The notes beneath the pieces were generated by a model. It ran no database searches, was not told the DNA's origin, and saw only the letters and a list, made by a program, of their open reading frames with translations. A DNA stretch of 64,000 bases from an uncultured Lachnospiraceae bacterium. Its GTDB lineage: Bacteria > Bacillota > Clostridia > Lachnospirales > Lachnospiraceae. Below are positions 50,162 through 59,319 of this stretch, piece by piece. Made by a program: the position numbers and the translations under genes. The stretch's first letter is position 1. Each line of letters begins with the position of its first letter. The DNA lies in NCBI GenBank assembly GCA_910585465.1, contig CAJUEW010000011.1:1-64000 (forward strand). The letters run 5' to 3'.

Positions 50162-52371
50162 GACAAAGGCCTCTTGCATGTCTGGCCTTGCTGGTATTCC
50201 TGATTCTGACGTTTCTGCCTGCAGAGCTTTTTTACGAGGCTTTGCAGGTGACGGAGAAATGTGAAGTACGGATTACCGGGCGTGTCAGCCGGCAAGTACA
50301 AAAGGACGAAAAGACACAGATTTACCTCCAGGACTGTCAGGTCCGGAATGAGAAAATTCAGTTTAAGACAGATAACCTTCTTATCTATCTTTCCGGTTCC
50401 GCCGATTATCCGGCAGGAACCAGTCTATCCCTGTCGGGAACGATTTATCCAATAGAGGAACCAACCAATCCGGGACAATTTAACAGCAGGCTCTACTATC
50501 AGGGGAAAGGAATTGCCTATTCCGTGTACGCAGAATCTGCGGAAGCAGTGGGCAGAGAGTCTGCGCCGATCCGTGAAAAGCTTCTGCAGATCAGGCAGAA
50601 AATCGGACAGGTGTATGAAAGGGTGCTGAATGAGCGTGACAGCAGTCTTCTGCGGGCTATGGTACTTGGGGAAAAAGAAGGGCTGGATGCAGAGCTTAGG
50701 GAATTTTACCAAAGGAACGGAATTTCTCATCTTTTGGCTATTTCAGGGCTTCATATTTCTCTGGTGGGAATGGGACTGTACCGTATACTCAGGAGGCTCA
50801 CCGGTTGTTATGTGGCGGCTGGTATTCCTTCGATACTGTTTCTGTGCGCTTACGGCTGGATGACCGGAGCTTCGGTGTCTGCTGTACGGGCAGCAGTTAT
50901 GTGCAGTCTGGCAATTCTGGCAGACTGGATTGGGAGAACCTATGATATGCTGACTGCCATTGGGGTATCTGCCCTTGCACTGATGGTGACAGAACCGTTG
51001 TGTGTAAAACAGAGCGCGTTTTTGCTTTCTTTTGGCGCGGCGCTGGCTATTGCACTGATACAGCCTCTCTGGAGTCTGTACCGGAAGAAAATGAAGGTAA
51101 TTGAAGAACAGCTTAGCGTCACTATTTCTGTTCTGATAGTTACGTTTCCGCTTTTACTGAGGTTTTTCTTCCAATATCCTGTTTATTCTACGTTTTTGAA
51201 CCTGCTTGTTATCCCGCTTATGGGTGTTCTGATGTCCTGCGGGCTTCTGTGCGGATTTGCCGGGTTATTTATTCTTCCGGCTGCCCGTATTTTTGCGGTT
51301 CCCTGTCATCTGATTCTTTCTCTGTACGAATGGGCGGGAAAGCAGTGTCTGTCCCTTCCGGGGGCAGTTCTGACAATCGGCAGTCCCGGGCAATGGAAGC
51401 TTTTATTTTATTATGGAATTTTACTGGTAGTGCTTCTTCTGCTTTACAGGGAAAAAAGAAGGAAAAAATACTGGAGAGGGAGGACACCGTTTTGCCCCGG
51501 AAGGGGCGTGTCTGCGGGCTGTGCAGCGCTGCTTGCCACGGGGGTGCTTCTTCTGTGCGTACGGATACATACAGGTTTGGATATTATGATGCTGGATGTG
51601 GGGCAGGGAGACTCTGTTTTCTTTCGAAGTCCTTCCGGAAAAACCTTTTTGTGTGATGGGGGAAGTACAAGCGTAAAAAAGACAGGAAGTAACCGGATAC
51701 TTCCGTTTCTTCGTTCAGAGGGTGAGAATATACTGGATTATATGATTATATCCCATATGGATGCGGACCATATTAACGGCCTGAGGGAACTGATTGAGGA
51801 CAGTCAGAAAGCCGGAGGAATCCGGATTGGACACGCGGTGCTTCCGGCCTTGGCAGTAAAAGATGAGGCTTATGCGGAGATGGAAAAATTACTGGGCCAG
51901 GCAAGGATTCCTATTCTATATATGGGGAGCCGGGACAGAATTTCCGGACAGGATTTTTCTCTTACCTGCCTGTGGCCGGAAAAAGAGGACATGTCGGATG
52001 ACCGCAATGCTCTTTCCCTTGTTCTGCTGGCAGAATACGGGGATTTTCGGATGCTTCTGACCGGAGATATCGGAAAGGAAACAGAAGCCAGACTCCTGGA
52101 CTTAGGATTCCTTGAGGAGGTGGAGATATTAAAGACTGCCCATCACGGTTCCCGTCATTCCTCTTCAGAAAAATTTCTGGAAAGAGTACGGCCTCTGGTC
52201 AGTTTGATTTCCTGCAGTGCCTCCAACCGCTACGGGCATCCTGGGGAGGAAACACTGCAAAGACTGTCCGATGCCGGGAGCCGGATTCGGATCACAAAGG
52301 ACTGCGGAGCCGTTATGGTATGGACAGATGGAAGGCTTGTAAGAGTAAAAGGATTTTCCAGGAAGCAGTAG
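50158..52371 (+). CDS. comEC: ComEC/Rec2 DNA-uptake channel
   Basis: 737 residues. The N-terminus has a DUF4131/OB-like region, the centre several membrane helices (about 200-450; LLAISGLHISLVGMGLYRILRRL is the competence motif), and the C-terminus a beta-lactamase-fold domain with MLDVGQGDSVFFRSPSGKTFLCDGGS, SHMDADHINGL and KTAHHGSRHSSSE. ComEC carries one DNA strand across the membrane during transformation. The order comEA... comEC-holA is conserved in Clostridia. Confidence 0.95.
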   Translation: MRQRPLACLALLVFLILTFLPAELFYEALQVTEKCEVRITGRVSRQVQKDEKTQIYLQDCQVRNEKIQFKTDNLLIYLSGSADYPAGTSLSLSGTIYPIEEPTNPGQFNSRLYYQGKGIAYSVYAESAEAVGRESAPIREKLLQIRQKIGQVYERVLNERDSSLLRAMVLGEKEGLDAELREFYQRNGISHLLAISGLHISLVGMGLYRILRRLTGCYVAAGIPSILFLCAYGWMTGASVSAVRAAVMCSLAILADWIGRTYDMLTAIGVSALALMVTEPLCVKQSAFLLSFGAALAIALIQPLWSLYRKKMKVIEEQLSVTISVLIVTFPLLLRFFFQYPVYSTFLNLLVIPLMGVLMSCGLLCGFAGLFILPAARIFAVPCHLILSLYEWAGKQCLSLPGAVLTIGSPGQWKLLFYYGILLVVLLLLYREKRRKKYWRGRTPFCPGRGVSAGCAALLATGVLLLCVRIHTGLDIMMLDVGQGDSVFFRSPSGKTFLCDGGSTSVKKTGSNRILPFLRSEGENILDYMIISHMDADHINGLRELIEDSQKAGGIRIGHAVLPALAVKDEAYAEMEKLLGQARIPILYMGSRDRISGQDFSLTCLWPEKEDMSDDRNALSLVLLAEYGDFRMLLTGDIGKETEARLLDLGFLEEVEILKTAHHGSRHSSSEKFLERVRPLVSLISCSASNRYGHPGEETLQRLSDAGSRIRITKDCGAVMVWTDGRLVRVKGFSRKQ

Positions 52372-52379
52372 TGAGCGAT

Positions 52380-52408
52380 TTGTAATTTCTAAAATTCTGC
52401 GCTATAAT
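52380..52408 (+). promoter_or_regulatory. Promoter before holA
   Basis: TTGTAA (52380-52385) and TATAAT (52403-52408) with a 17-base spacer, just after the comEC stop. Confidence 0.7.
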
Positions 52409-52457
52409 ATAAGCGGATAAAAGAAAAATCGGGAAACGGAAAAAAGAGTAGAAGCAT

Positions 52458-53441
52458 ATGAAAATGTTGGCAGAAGATATAAAAAATCATCAGTTTAAAA
52501 GAGTTTACTTGCTGACCGGAGAGGAAACCTATCTGCGGAATCAGTATAAAAAAAAGCTTCGGAATGCCCTGCTGCCGCCGGAGGATACGATGAATGCCGC
52601 ATCCTTTGAAGGGAAAGGGATTCATCCAAGAGAGATTATTGATATGGCAGAAACGATGCCTTTTTTTGCCGACCGCAGAGTGATTCTGGTAGAAAACAGC
52701 GGATTTGCAAAAAATGCGTGTCCGGAGCTGGCAGATTATATTCCCGAAATTCCGGACAGCACCTGTATTATTCTGGTGGAGGCAGAGGTGGACAAGAGGG
52801 GAAGGGTCTACAAAGCTGTTAAAAATACGGGAAGAATTGTAGAATTCAAACGGCAGGATGAACGAACGCTGATGCGCTGGGTGCTGGGAATACTGAAAAA
52901 GGAAGGAAAAAGCATTACAGAAGAGACAATGCGTATATTTCTGGGGCGTACAGGCTCTGCGATGGAGAACATTGAACAGGAGCTGGAAAAGCTTTTATGC
53001 TACACCATGGGACGGGATGTGATTACGGGTTCGGACGTGGAGGCAGTCTGTACAGAGCAGACAGAGAACCGTATTTTTGATATGGTTCAGGCAATCACAG
53101 AGAAAAACCAGAGAAAAGCATTGGAGCTCTATGCAGACCTGCTGGCCATGAAGGAACCTCCTATGCGGATTTTGTTTCTGATTACAAGACAGTTTCATCA
53201 GCTTCTGCAGTTAAAAAAACTGTCAGGGCAGGGGCTTGATAAGTCGGAGCTGGCAAAGAAAGCAGGAATTCCGCCTTTTGCCCTCGGCAAATATCAGGCC
53301 CAGTGCCGGAAATTTACAGATATTCAGCTTCGTCAGGCAGTGGAGGACTGTGTGGATGCGGAGGAACGGGTCAAGACCGGGCAGATGGGGGATCAGATCA
53401 GTGTGGAGCTGCTGATTGTAAAATACAGTGAAAAGAAATAA
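52458..53441 (+). CDS. holA: DNA polymerase III delta subunit
   Basis: 327 residues. YLLTGEETYLRNQYKKKL at the start and FADRRVILVENSGFAKNA are typical of the delta clamp-loader subunit; the C-terminal region LFLITRQFHQLLQLKKLSGQG and KYQAQCRKFTDIQLRQAVEDCVDAEERVKTGQM forms its helical collar. It opens the sliding clamp. It lies upstream of the convergent rpsT. Confidence 0.93.
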   Translation: MKMLAEDIKNHQFKRVYLLTGEETYLRNQYKKKLRNALLPPEDTMNAASFEGKGIHPREIIDMAETMPFFADRRVILVENSGFAKNACPELADYIPEIPDSTCIILVEAEVDKRGRVYKAVKNTGRIVEFKRQDERTLMRWVLGILKKEGKSITEETMRIFLGRTGSAMENIEQELEKLLCYTMGRDVITGSDVEAVCTEQTENRIFDMVQAITEKNQRKALELYADLLAMKEPPMRILFLITRQFHQLLQLKKLSGQGLDKSELAKKAGIPPFALGKYQAQCRKFTDIQLRQAVEDCVDAEERVKTGQMGDQISVELLIVKYSEKK

Positions 53442-53477
53442 AAAAAGCGGCTGGCATGACGGTACCAGCCGTTTTTT
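53441..53477. terminator. Bidirectional terminator between holA and rpsT
   Basis: CGGCTGG (53448-53454) pairs with CCAGCCG (53465-53471); six A precede and six T follow, giving a terminator for both converging genes. Confidence 0.9.
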
Positions 53478-53496
53478 ATTCTGTATATAATGAAGC

Positions 53497-53760
53497 TTAA
53501 GCCATCTCGTTTACAGCCTTCTGTAAACGGGAAATCTTTCTGGAAGTGGTGTTTTTATGATATACACCTTTGGAGGTTGCTTTGTCCATAGTGGAAATAG
53601 CAGCCTTTAAAGCAGCCTTTGCAGCTTCCTGATCCTTGGAATCAATAGCGGCATAAACCCTTTTTACCATTGTTTTCACTTCAGATTTGATTGCTTTGTT
53701 TCTTGCGGTTCTGGTTTCAGTAACTAAAATTCTTTTCTTAGCAGATTTGATATTAGCCAA
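53497..53760 (-). CDS. rpsT: 30S ribosomal protein S20
   Basis: 87 residues starting at TTG 53760 (LANIKSAKKRILV...), with GGAGGT 7 bases upstream; a GTG at 53769 overlaps the ribosome site. KSAKKR, RNKAIKSEVKT and KAASTMDKA-like AALKAAISTMDKATSKGVYHKNTTSRKISRL are S20 features. It is a small-subunit protein needed for early 30S assembly. A strong promoter lies 104-132 bases upstream. Confidence 0.97.
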   Translation of the reverse strand: MANIKSAKKRILVTETRTARNKAIKSEVKTMVKRVYAAIDSKDQEAAKAALKAAISTMDKATSKGVYHKNTTSRKISRLQKAVNEMA

Positions 53761-53863
53761 TTTGTGCACCTCCGGTTTGTATTCTCTGATTCATTTTTAT
53801 TCTCAATCACGTGCGTCATGAAAGCGAGACACGGTAATGCTTTACATGGAAACACACTAATAT

Positions 53864-53892
53864 ATTTTAGTCAATCCCTATCCTTATGTCAA
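53864..53892 (-). promoter_or_regulatory. rpsT promoter
   Basis: On the minus strand TTGACA (53892-53887) and TAAAAT (53869-53864) have a 17-base spacer, a near-consensus housekeeping promoter. The ~95-base leader before the TTG start may hold S20 control signals. Confidence 0.8.
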
Positions 53893-53943
53893 TACATAAA
53901 TTTATATTTTTCAGGGAAGTTTAAGAGAAAAGGAGTGTGAAAG

Positions 53944-54816
53944 ATGGAACGGATGAGAGTACGGACTGATTTGGCGCTGGAAGCCAGAGAGAGCTTTGCC
54001 GGAAGCGACACGGAGGTTCATGGAGTCATCGTGGAAGAGGACTATGATGAAAGCCGGGATATAAGACTGACCCGGGTGCAGATTGTATCAGAGCGCGGGG
54101 CCAGGGAGATGGGAAAGCCGGTGGGAAACTATCTGACTCTGGAAGCGCCGGGTATGGCAGTGCCGGATGAGGACTACCATCGGGAAATATCAGAGGCGCT
54201 GGCCTATTATCTGAAGGAGCTGATGGGGGAAGAGAAGGAGCGTTCCATTCTGGTAGCCGGGCTGGGCAACCGGGATGTGACTCCGGATGCATTAGGTCCT
54301 AAGACAGTATCTAATCTTCTGATTACCAGACATTTGATCCGGGAATATGGAAAAGGAGTTATGGGGACAGAAAGATGCAGTCAGATCAGCGGTATTGTCC
54401 CCGGAGTTATGGCACAGACCGGTATGGAGACCTCAGAAATCATCCGCGGGATCGTGGAACAGACAAAGCCGGATCTTCTGATTGTTATCGATGCGCTGGC
54501 CGCCCGGAGCACGAAACGGTTAAGCCGGACAATCCAGCTTACGGATACGGGAATACAGCCCGGTTCCGGCGTGGGGAATCATCGGAACAGTCTGACCGAA
54601 GAAAGCCTTGGAATCCCGGTAATCGCCATCGGGGTGCCTACGGTGGTAGAGGCAGCGGCTATTATATATGACGCGCAGGGAAACTGTGAACAGATGCCGC
54701 CCCATCTGAATGGTATGTTTGTGACTCCGAAAAATATTGACGAGACAATAAAGCAGCTTAGCTTTACATTGTCCGAGGCGCTTAACATTGCATTTCAGAT
54801 ACCGGATAAAGCATAG
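53944..54816 (+). CDS. gpr: Spore protease GPR
   Basis: 290 residues. It cuts small acid-soluble spore proteins during germination. RVRTDLALEARESFAG is the start region with the propeptide, NYLTLEAPGM follows, and ILVAGLGNRDVTPDALGPKT, VPGVMAQTGMET and the C-terminal GMFVTPKNIDE are conserved. AAAGGAGTGTG precedes ATG 53944. Confidence 0.95.
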   Translation: MERMRVRTDLALEARESFAGSDTEVHGVIVEEDYDESRDIRLTRVQIVSERGAREMGKPVGNYLTLEAPGMAVPDEDYHREISEALAYYLKELMGEEKERSILVAGLGNRDVTPDALGPKTVSNLLITRHLIREYGKGVMGTERCSQISGIVPGVMAQTGMETSEIIRGIVEQTKPDLLIVIDALAARSTKRLSRTIQLTDTGIQPGSGVGNHRNSLTEESLGIPVIAIGVPTVVEAAAIIYDAQGNCEQMPPHLNGMFVTPKNIDETIKQLSFTLSEALNIAFQIPDKA

Positions 54817-54839
54817 ATGCCGGATTCTCCCCATATAAT
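54811..54839 (+). promoter_or_regulatory. Possible sigma-E promoter of spoIIP
   Basis: GCATAGA (54811-54817) and CATATAAT (54832-54839) with a 14-base gap resemble a sigma-E promoter. spoIIP is a known mother-cell gene. The match is suggestive only. Confidence 0.45.
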
Positions 54840-54857
54840 AAATGGGTGGGGATGCAG

Positions 54858-56147
54858 ATGGAACGTTTATCGAGATTATTGAACCGGCTGCTGTGGGTAT
54901 TTTTCTTCTGCGCCGGATTTTATATTGTTTTTACCGGAGGGCAGAGGTTCTGGACGGGAGATTTGAGAGGACTCCTTAAGGAGGCCGGAAGTTCAGTGCA
55001 GCGTGTGTGCCAGAGAGAATTCGCACGCTGCCTGTATCCGGGTTTGTTTTTTGAATATGAGGCAGACAAGGAGGCAGACTCCTTAGCTGACTGGTACATA
55101 CAGAGAGTGATGTCCATGCATCCTCTCTATCGGCTGCAGTATGGGGCAAAGCAATTCGGCGGAATGGAAAATGCGGCTACCTATGAGATGCTGATTGCAG
55201 GCGGTGTTCATGATGAAAATGAAGTAGATGAGTCCGGAGAAGACTATGATATGGCGGCACTTGCCCGGGCGGAAAACGAAAAGGCGGTGGAGAGGAGAAC
55301 GGAGGAGGAGCGCAGAGAGGAACAGCAGACACTGGAGGAAGCCCAGGTACAGGAAATGCCTGAACCGGTGACTGCAGGAACCATTTACAGTGTTGAAGAG
55401 CTGTCTGATTTTGATTTCCTGTTCAGTCATTTTTATACCCTGGAAAATAATACGACGATTTCCCGGGAGGATTTGAATGCGGAGGTTCTGCTCTCAAAGG
55501 ATATGAGCATTGATAAGAATACAGACGGGCCTCAGATTTTAATCTATCATACACATTCCCAGGAAGGATTTGTAGATTCTGTTCCCGGAGACAATTCTAC
55601 AACGATTGTGGGAGTGGGAGAATATCTGACTCAGCTTCTCAGAGAAAAAGGATATGATGTGATGCATGTGACAAGTGTATATGATCTGGTGGATGGGAAG
55701 CTGGACCGGAATGAGGCTTACAGCAAAGCACAGGAAGAAATCAGCGCAATTCTGGCAGAAAATCCGTCTGTCCAGTCTGTGATTGATCTGCACCGGGATG
55801 GTGTGGCGGAGGGAACACATCTGGTAACAGAGGTTAATGGGAAGCAGACGGCAAGATTTATGTTTTTCAACGGACTAAGCCGGACGAAGAAAAACGGGCC
55901 CATTGATTATCTGTACAATCCCCATATACAGGATAATCTGGCGCTGACGCTGCAGCTGAAGCTGATGTGCGAGCAATATTATCCCGGTCTGTCCAGAAAT
56001 ATTTATCTGAAGAGTTTAAGATATAATCTGCATCTGTCAGATAAGGCACTTTTAATTGAATGCGGAGCGCAGACCAATACGCTGGAGGAAATGATGAATA
56101 CAATGGAGCCGCTGGCAGACGTACTTGATAAGGTTTTTGATCCATGA
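54858..56147 (+). CDS. spoIIP: Stage II sporulation protein P
   Basis: 429 residues from ATG 54858, with GGTGGGG upstream; earlier GTG and ATG sit too close to that site. One N-terminal membrane helix (about 12-30), a long acidic linker, then the amidase domain: ILIYHTHSQEGFVD, a Zn/Glu region around VIDLHRDGVAEGTH, and LLIECGAQTNTLEEM. SpoIIP with SpoIID and M removes septal peptidoglycan for engulfment. Confidence 0.95.
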   Translation: MERLSRLLNRLLWVFFFCAGFYIVFTGGQRFWTGDLRGLLKEAGSSVQRVCQREFARCLYPGLFFEYEADKEADSLADWYIQRVMSMHPLYRLQYGAKQFGGMENAATYEMLIAGGVHDENEVDESGEDYDMAALARAENEKAVERRTEEERREEQQTLEEAQVQEMPEPVTAGTIYSVEELSDFDFLFSHFYTLENNTTISREDLNAEVLLSKDMSIDKNTDGPQILIYHTHSQEGFVDSVPGDNSTTIVGVGEYLTQLLREKGYDVMHVTSVYDLVDGKLDRNEAYSKAQEEISAILAENPSVQSVIDLHRDGVAEGTHLVTEVNGKQTARFMFFNGLSRTKKNGPIDYLYNPHIQDNLALTLQLKLMCEQYYPGLSRNIYLKSLRYNLHLSDKALLIECGAQTNTLEEMMNTMEPLADVLDKVFDP

Positions 56148-56207
56148 TAAAATAATAAACAATATTGAATATAAGTAGTATTCATGCAGATAGATGGAGG
56201 ACGTAAG

Positions 56208-58022
56208 ATGGCAGCAGTGGATCAGAGCAAAATCCGCAATTTTTGTATTGTGGCGCATATTGATCATGGAAAGTCGACCCTGGCGGACAGGATTATTGAG
56301 AAGACGGGACTTTTGACGAGCCGTGAGATGCAGTCTCAGGTGCTGGATAATATGGATTTGGAGCGGGAGCGGGGAATCACGATTAAGGCACAGACGGTCC
56401 GGACCGTGTATAAGGCGCAGAATGGAGAGGAGTACATTTTCAATCTGATTGATACTCCGGGACATGTGGATTTTAATTATGAGGTATCCAGAAGTCTGGC
56501 AGCCTGCGACGGGGCAATTCTGGTTGTGGACGCAGCGCAGGGAATTGAAGCGCAGACACTGGCAAATGTGTATCTGGCCCTGGATCACAATCTGGATGTG
56601 ATGCCGGTTATCAATAAGATTGATTTACCGAGCGCGGATCCGGAAAGGGTGATTGACGAGATTGAGGACGTGATTGGAATTGAGGCTCAGGACGCTCCTC
56701 TTATCTCGGCGAAGACCGGACAGAATGTGGATGAGGTGCTGGAGAAAATTATAGAGAAGATACCGGCTCCCAAGGGAGATCCGGCGGCCCCGCTTCAGGC
56801 GCTGATCTTTGACTCCGTGTATGACCCGTATAAAGGGGTTATTATTTTCTGCAGGATTAAGGAGGGTACGATCCGAAAAGGGACTCCGGTTCGGATGATG
56901 GCTACCGGGGCGGAAGCCGATGTGGTGGAGGTTGGATATTTTGGCGCGGGACAATTTATTCCCTGTGAGGAATTAAGCGCCGGTATGGTTGGATATATAA
57001 CCGGAAGCATTAAAAATGTAAAGGACACCCGGGTAGGCGATACAGTGACTGACCGGACCAATCCGTGCGCGGAACCGCTTCCGGGATATAAAAAGGTGCA
57101 GTCTATGGTATACTGCGGACTCTATCCGGCAGACGGGGCAAAGTATCCGGATCTGCGGGATGCTCTGGAGAAGCTGCAGTTAAATGATGCGGCCCTTCAG
57201 TTTGAGCCGGAGACCTCAATCGCTCTGGGCTTTGGCTTCCGGTGCGGATTTTTAGGGCTTCTGCATCTGGAAATTATTCAGGAGCGTCTGGAACGGGAGT
57301 ACAGTCTGGATCTGGTGACCACGGCTCCGGGCGTTGTCTACCGGGTGCATAAGACAAACGGGGATATGATCGAGCTGACGAATCCGTCCAACCTTCCGGA
57401 CCCGTCGGAGATAGAATATATGGAGGAACCGATGGTAAGCGCCGAGATTATGGTGACGACGGAGTTTATCGGTTCCATTATGGAGCTGTGCCAGGAACGC
57501 CGGGGAATTTACCTGGGTATGGAATATATGGAAGAAACCCGCGCGCTGCTTAAGTATGATTTACCATTAAATGAGATTATCTACGATTTCTTCGATGCGC
57601 TGAAATCCCGCTCCAGAGGCTATGCATCCTTTGACTATGATTTCAAAGGCTACGTACAGTCCGAGCTGGTAAAGCTGGATATTCTGATTAACCGGGAGGA
57701 GGTAGATGCCCTCTCCTTTATTGTGCATGGAGCCTCCGCTTACGAACGGGGGCGGAGAATGTGCGAAAAATTAAAGGATGAGATTCCAAGACACTTGTTC
57801 GAGATCCCGATTCAGGCGGCCGTGGGAGGCAAAATTATTGCCCGTGAGACCGTGAAGGCTATGCGTAAGGATGTGCTTGCAAAATGCTACGGCGGAGATA
57901 TCAGCCGTAAGAGAAAACTCCTGGAGAAGCAGAAGGAGGGCAAGAAGCGGATGAGGCAGATTGGAAATGTGGAGATTCCGCAGAAAGCATTTATGAGCGT
58001 GCTGAAGCTGGATGATAAATAA
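56208..58022 (+). CDS. lepA: Elongation factor 4 (LepA)
   Basis: 604 residues from ATG 56208, with TGGAGG 8 bases upstream. GTPase motifs: AHIDHGKSTLADR (G1), ITIKAQT (switch), DTPGHVDFNYE (G3) and NKIDLP (G4). The C-terminus KAFMSVLKLDDK is the LepA-specific domain. It acts on the ribosome during translation. Confidence 0.98.
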   Translation: MAAVDQSKIRNFCIVAHIDHGKSTLADRIIEKTGLLTSREMQSQVLDNMDLERERGITIKAQTVRTVYKAQNGEEYIFNLIDTPGHVDFNYEVSRSLAACDGAILVVDAAQGIEAQTLANVYLALDHNLDVMPVINKIDLPSADPERVIDEIEDVIGIEAQDAPLISAKTGQNVDEVLEKIIEKIPAPKGDPAAPLQALIFDSVYDPYKGVIIFCRIKEGTIRKGTPVRMMATGAEADVVEVGYFGAGQFIPCEELSAGMVGYITGSIKNVKDTRVGDTVTDRTNPCAEPLPGYKKVQSMVYCGLYPADGAKYPDLRDALEKLQLNDAALQFEPETSIALGFGFRCGFLGLLHLEIIQERLEREYSLDLVTTAPGVVYRVHKTNGDMIELTNPSNLPDPSEIEYMEEPMVSAEIMVTTEFIGSIMELCQERRGIYLGMEYMEETRALLKYDLPLNEIIYDFFDALKSRSRGYASFDYDFKGYVQSELVKLDILINREEVDALSFIVHGASAYERGRRMCEKLKDEIPRHLFEIPIQAAVGGKIIARETVKAMRKDVLAKCYGGDISRKRKLLEKQKEGKKRMRQIGNVEIPQKAFMSVLKLDDK

Positions 58023-58034
58023 AAGGATGTGGAG

Positions 58035-58068
58035 CAAAATGGAGATTCCGGACGGAGCCTCCATTTTG
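58035..58068 (+). terminator. Inverted repeat after lepA
   Basis: CAAAATGGAG (58035-58044) pairs with CTCCATTTTG (58059-58068) in the gap between lepA and hemW. The downstream T-run is part of the stem, so it may be only a weak terminator or mRNA stabiliser. Confidence 0.45.
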
Positions 58069-58138
58069 TGGTACTGCCGGCAATTTTGTAAGGGTGCTTC
58101 CTTTCCAAAAGGAAAAAGCGCCCGGGAGAATAAAGCAT

Positions 58139-59245
58139 ATGAGCAACATGCCTTTAGGAATATACATTCACATCCCCTTCTGTGCCCGTAAATGCGCCTA
58201 CTGTGATTTTCTTTCCTTTCCTGCAGACAGGGACACACAGGAGAAATATGTGAGTCAGCTTCTGGAGGAAATCCGCCGGTCCGAAAGGCTGTCAGAAAAT
58301 TATGAGGCGGCAACCGTCTTTTTTGGAGGAGGAACTCCAAGTATTCTAAAGGGAGAGCGGATTTCAGAGATAATAAGGCAGCTTAAAAGTCAGTTTTTTT
58401 TCCGGAAGGATGCAGAGGTTACAGTTGAGGCAAATCCGGGAACTGTAAACAGGGAAAAGCTTCAGCAGTACCGGGAGGCCGGAGTGAACCGTATCAGCTT
58501 CGGGCTGCAGTCAGCGGACAACAGGGAGCTGAAGCTGCTGGGCAGAATTCACACCTGGGAACAGTTTCTGGAAAGCTATGGGATGGCAAGAGAGGAAGGC
58601 TTTACGAACATCAATGTGGATTTGATGTCCGCGCTGCCAGGACAGACGGAGGACAGCTACCGAAGGACTCTTAAACGAGTGCTGGAGCTTCAGCCGCAGC
58701 ATATTTCCGCATACAGCCTGATGCTCGAGGAGGGGACTCCTTTTTATGAAAAATATAAAGACCATCCGGAGCTTCTTCCTTCAGAGGAGGCGGAGCGGCA
58801 GATGTATTATGATACGAAGGAAATCCTGTATGAACATGGCTATGGGAGGTACGAGATATCCAATTATGCCAGACCGGGATTTGCATGCAGGCATAATCTG
58901 GGGTATTGGAATCGGACAGACTATAAGGGCTATGGGCTGGGAGCCGCCTCTCTTCTCCGGAATGTGCGCATATCCAATCAGGGCTGTCTGCAGAAGTATC
59001 TGCAGGGCTATTTTGAGGGGAGCAGGGAAAAGCTGAGCAAGCAGGCAGTCCGGGAGGAATATTTCTTTCTGGGACTTCGGAAAACGGAGGGAGTGAATCC
59101 GGGGATTTACCGGGAACACTACAAAGAACTGTTAAGAAATCTGCAAATGCAGCAGCTTCTGGATGAAAAAAATGGAAGAGTGTATTTAACGGAAAAGGGA
59201 ATCGATGTAAGCAACTATGTGCTGGCGCAGTTTCTGGACGACTGA
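58139..59245 (+). CDS. hemW: HemW-type radical SAM protein
   Basis: 368 residues from ATG 58139, with CGGGAGAA upstream. The radical SAM cluster is CARKCAYCDF near residue 16. FFGGGTPSIL, EANPGTVN, NRISFGLQSADNRELKLLGRIHTW and NINVDLMSALPGQTEDSYR follow. HemW is a heme chaperone-like protein formerly called coproporphyrinogen oxidase-like. Confidence 0.95.
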   Translation: MSNMPLGIYIHIPFCARKCAYCDFLSFPADRDTQEKYVSQLLEEIRRSERLSENYEAATVFFGGGTPSILKGERISEIIRQLKSQFFFRKDAEVTVEANPGTVNREKLQQYREAGVNRISFGLQSADNRELKLLGRIHTWEQFLESYGMAREEGFTNINVDLMSALPGQTEDSYRRTLKRVLELQPQHISAYSLMLEEGTPFYEKYKDHPELLPSEEAERQMYYDTKEILYEHGYGRYEISNYARPGFACRHNLGYWNRTDYKGYGLGAASLLRNVRISNQGCLQKYLQGYFEGSREKLSKQAVREEYFFLGLRKTEGVNPGIYREHYKELLRNLQMQQLLDEKNGRVYLTEKGIDVSNYVLAQFLDD

Positions 59246-59319
59246 CCGGTATTCAAAGCGCAGGCATATTTCAGAAAAGGCCGGTCGGATCGTATAGTGA
59301 TAGAAAGAAAGGATAAAAG

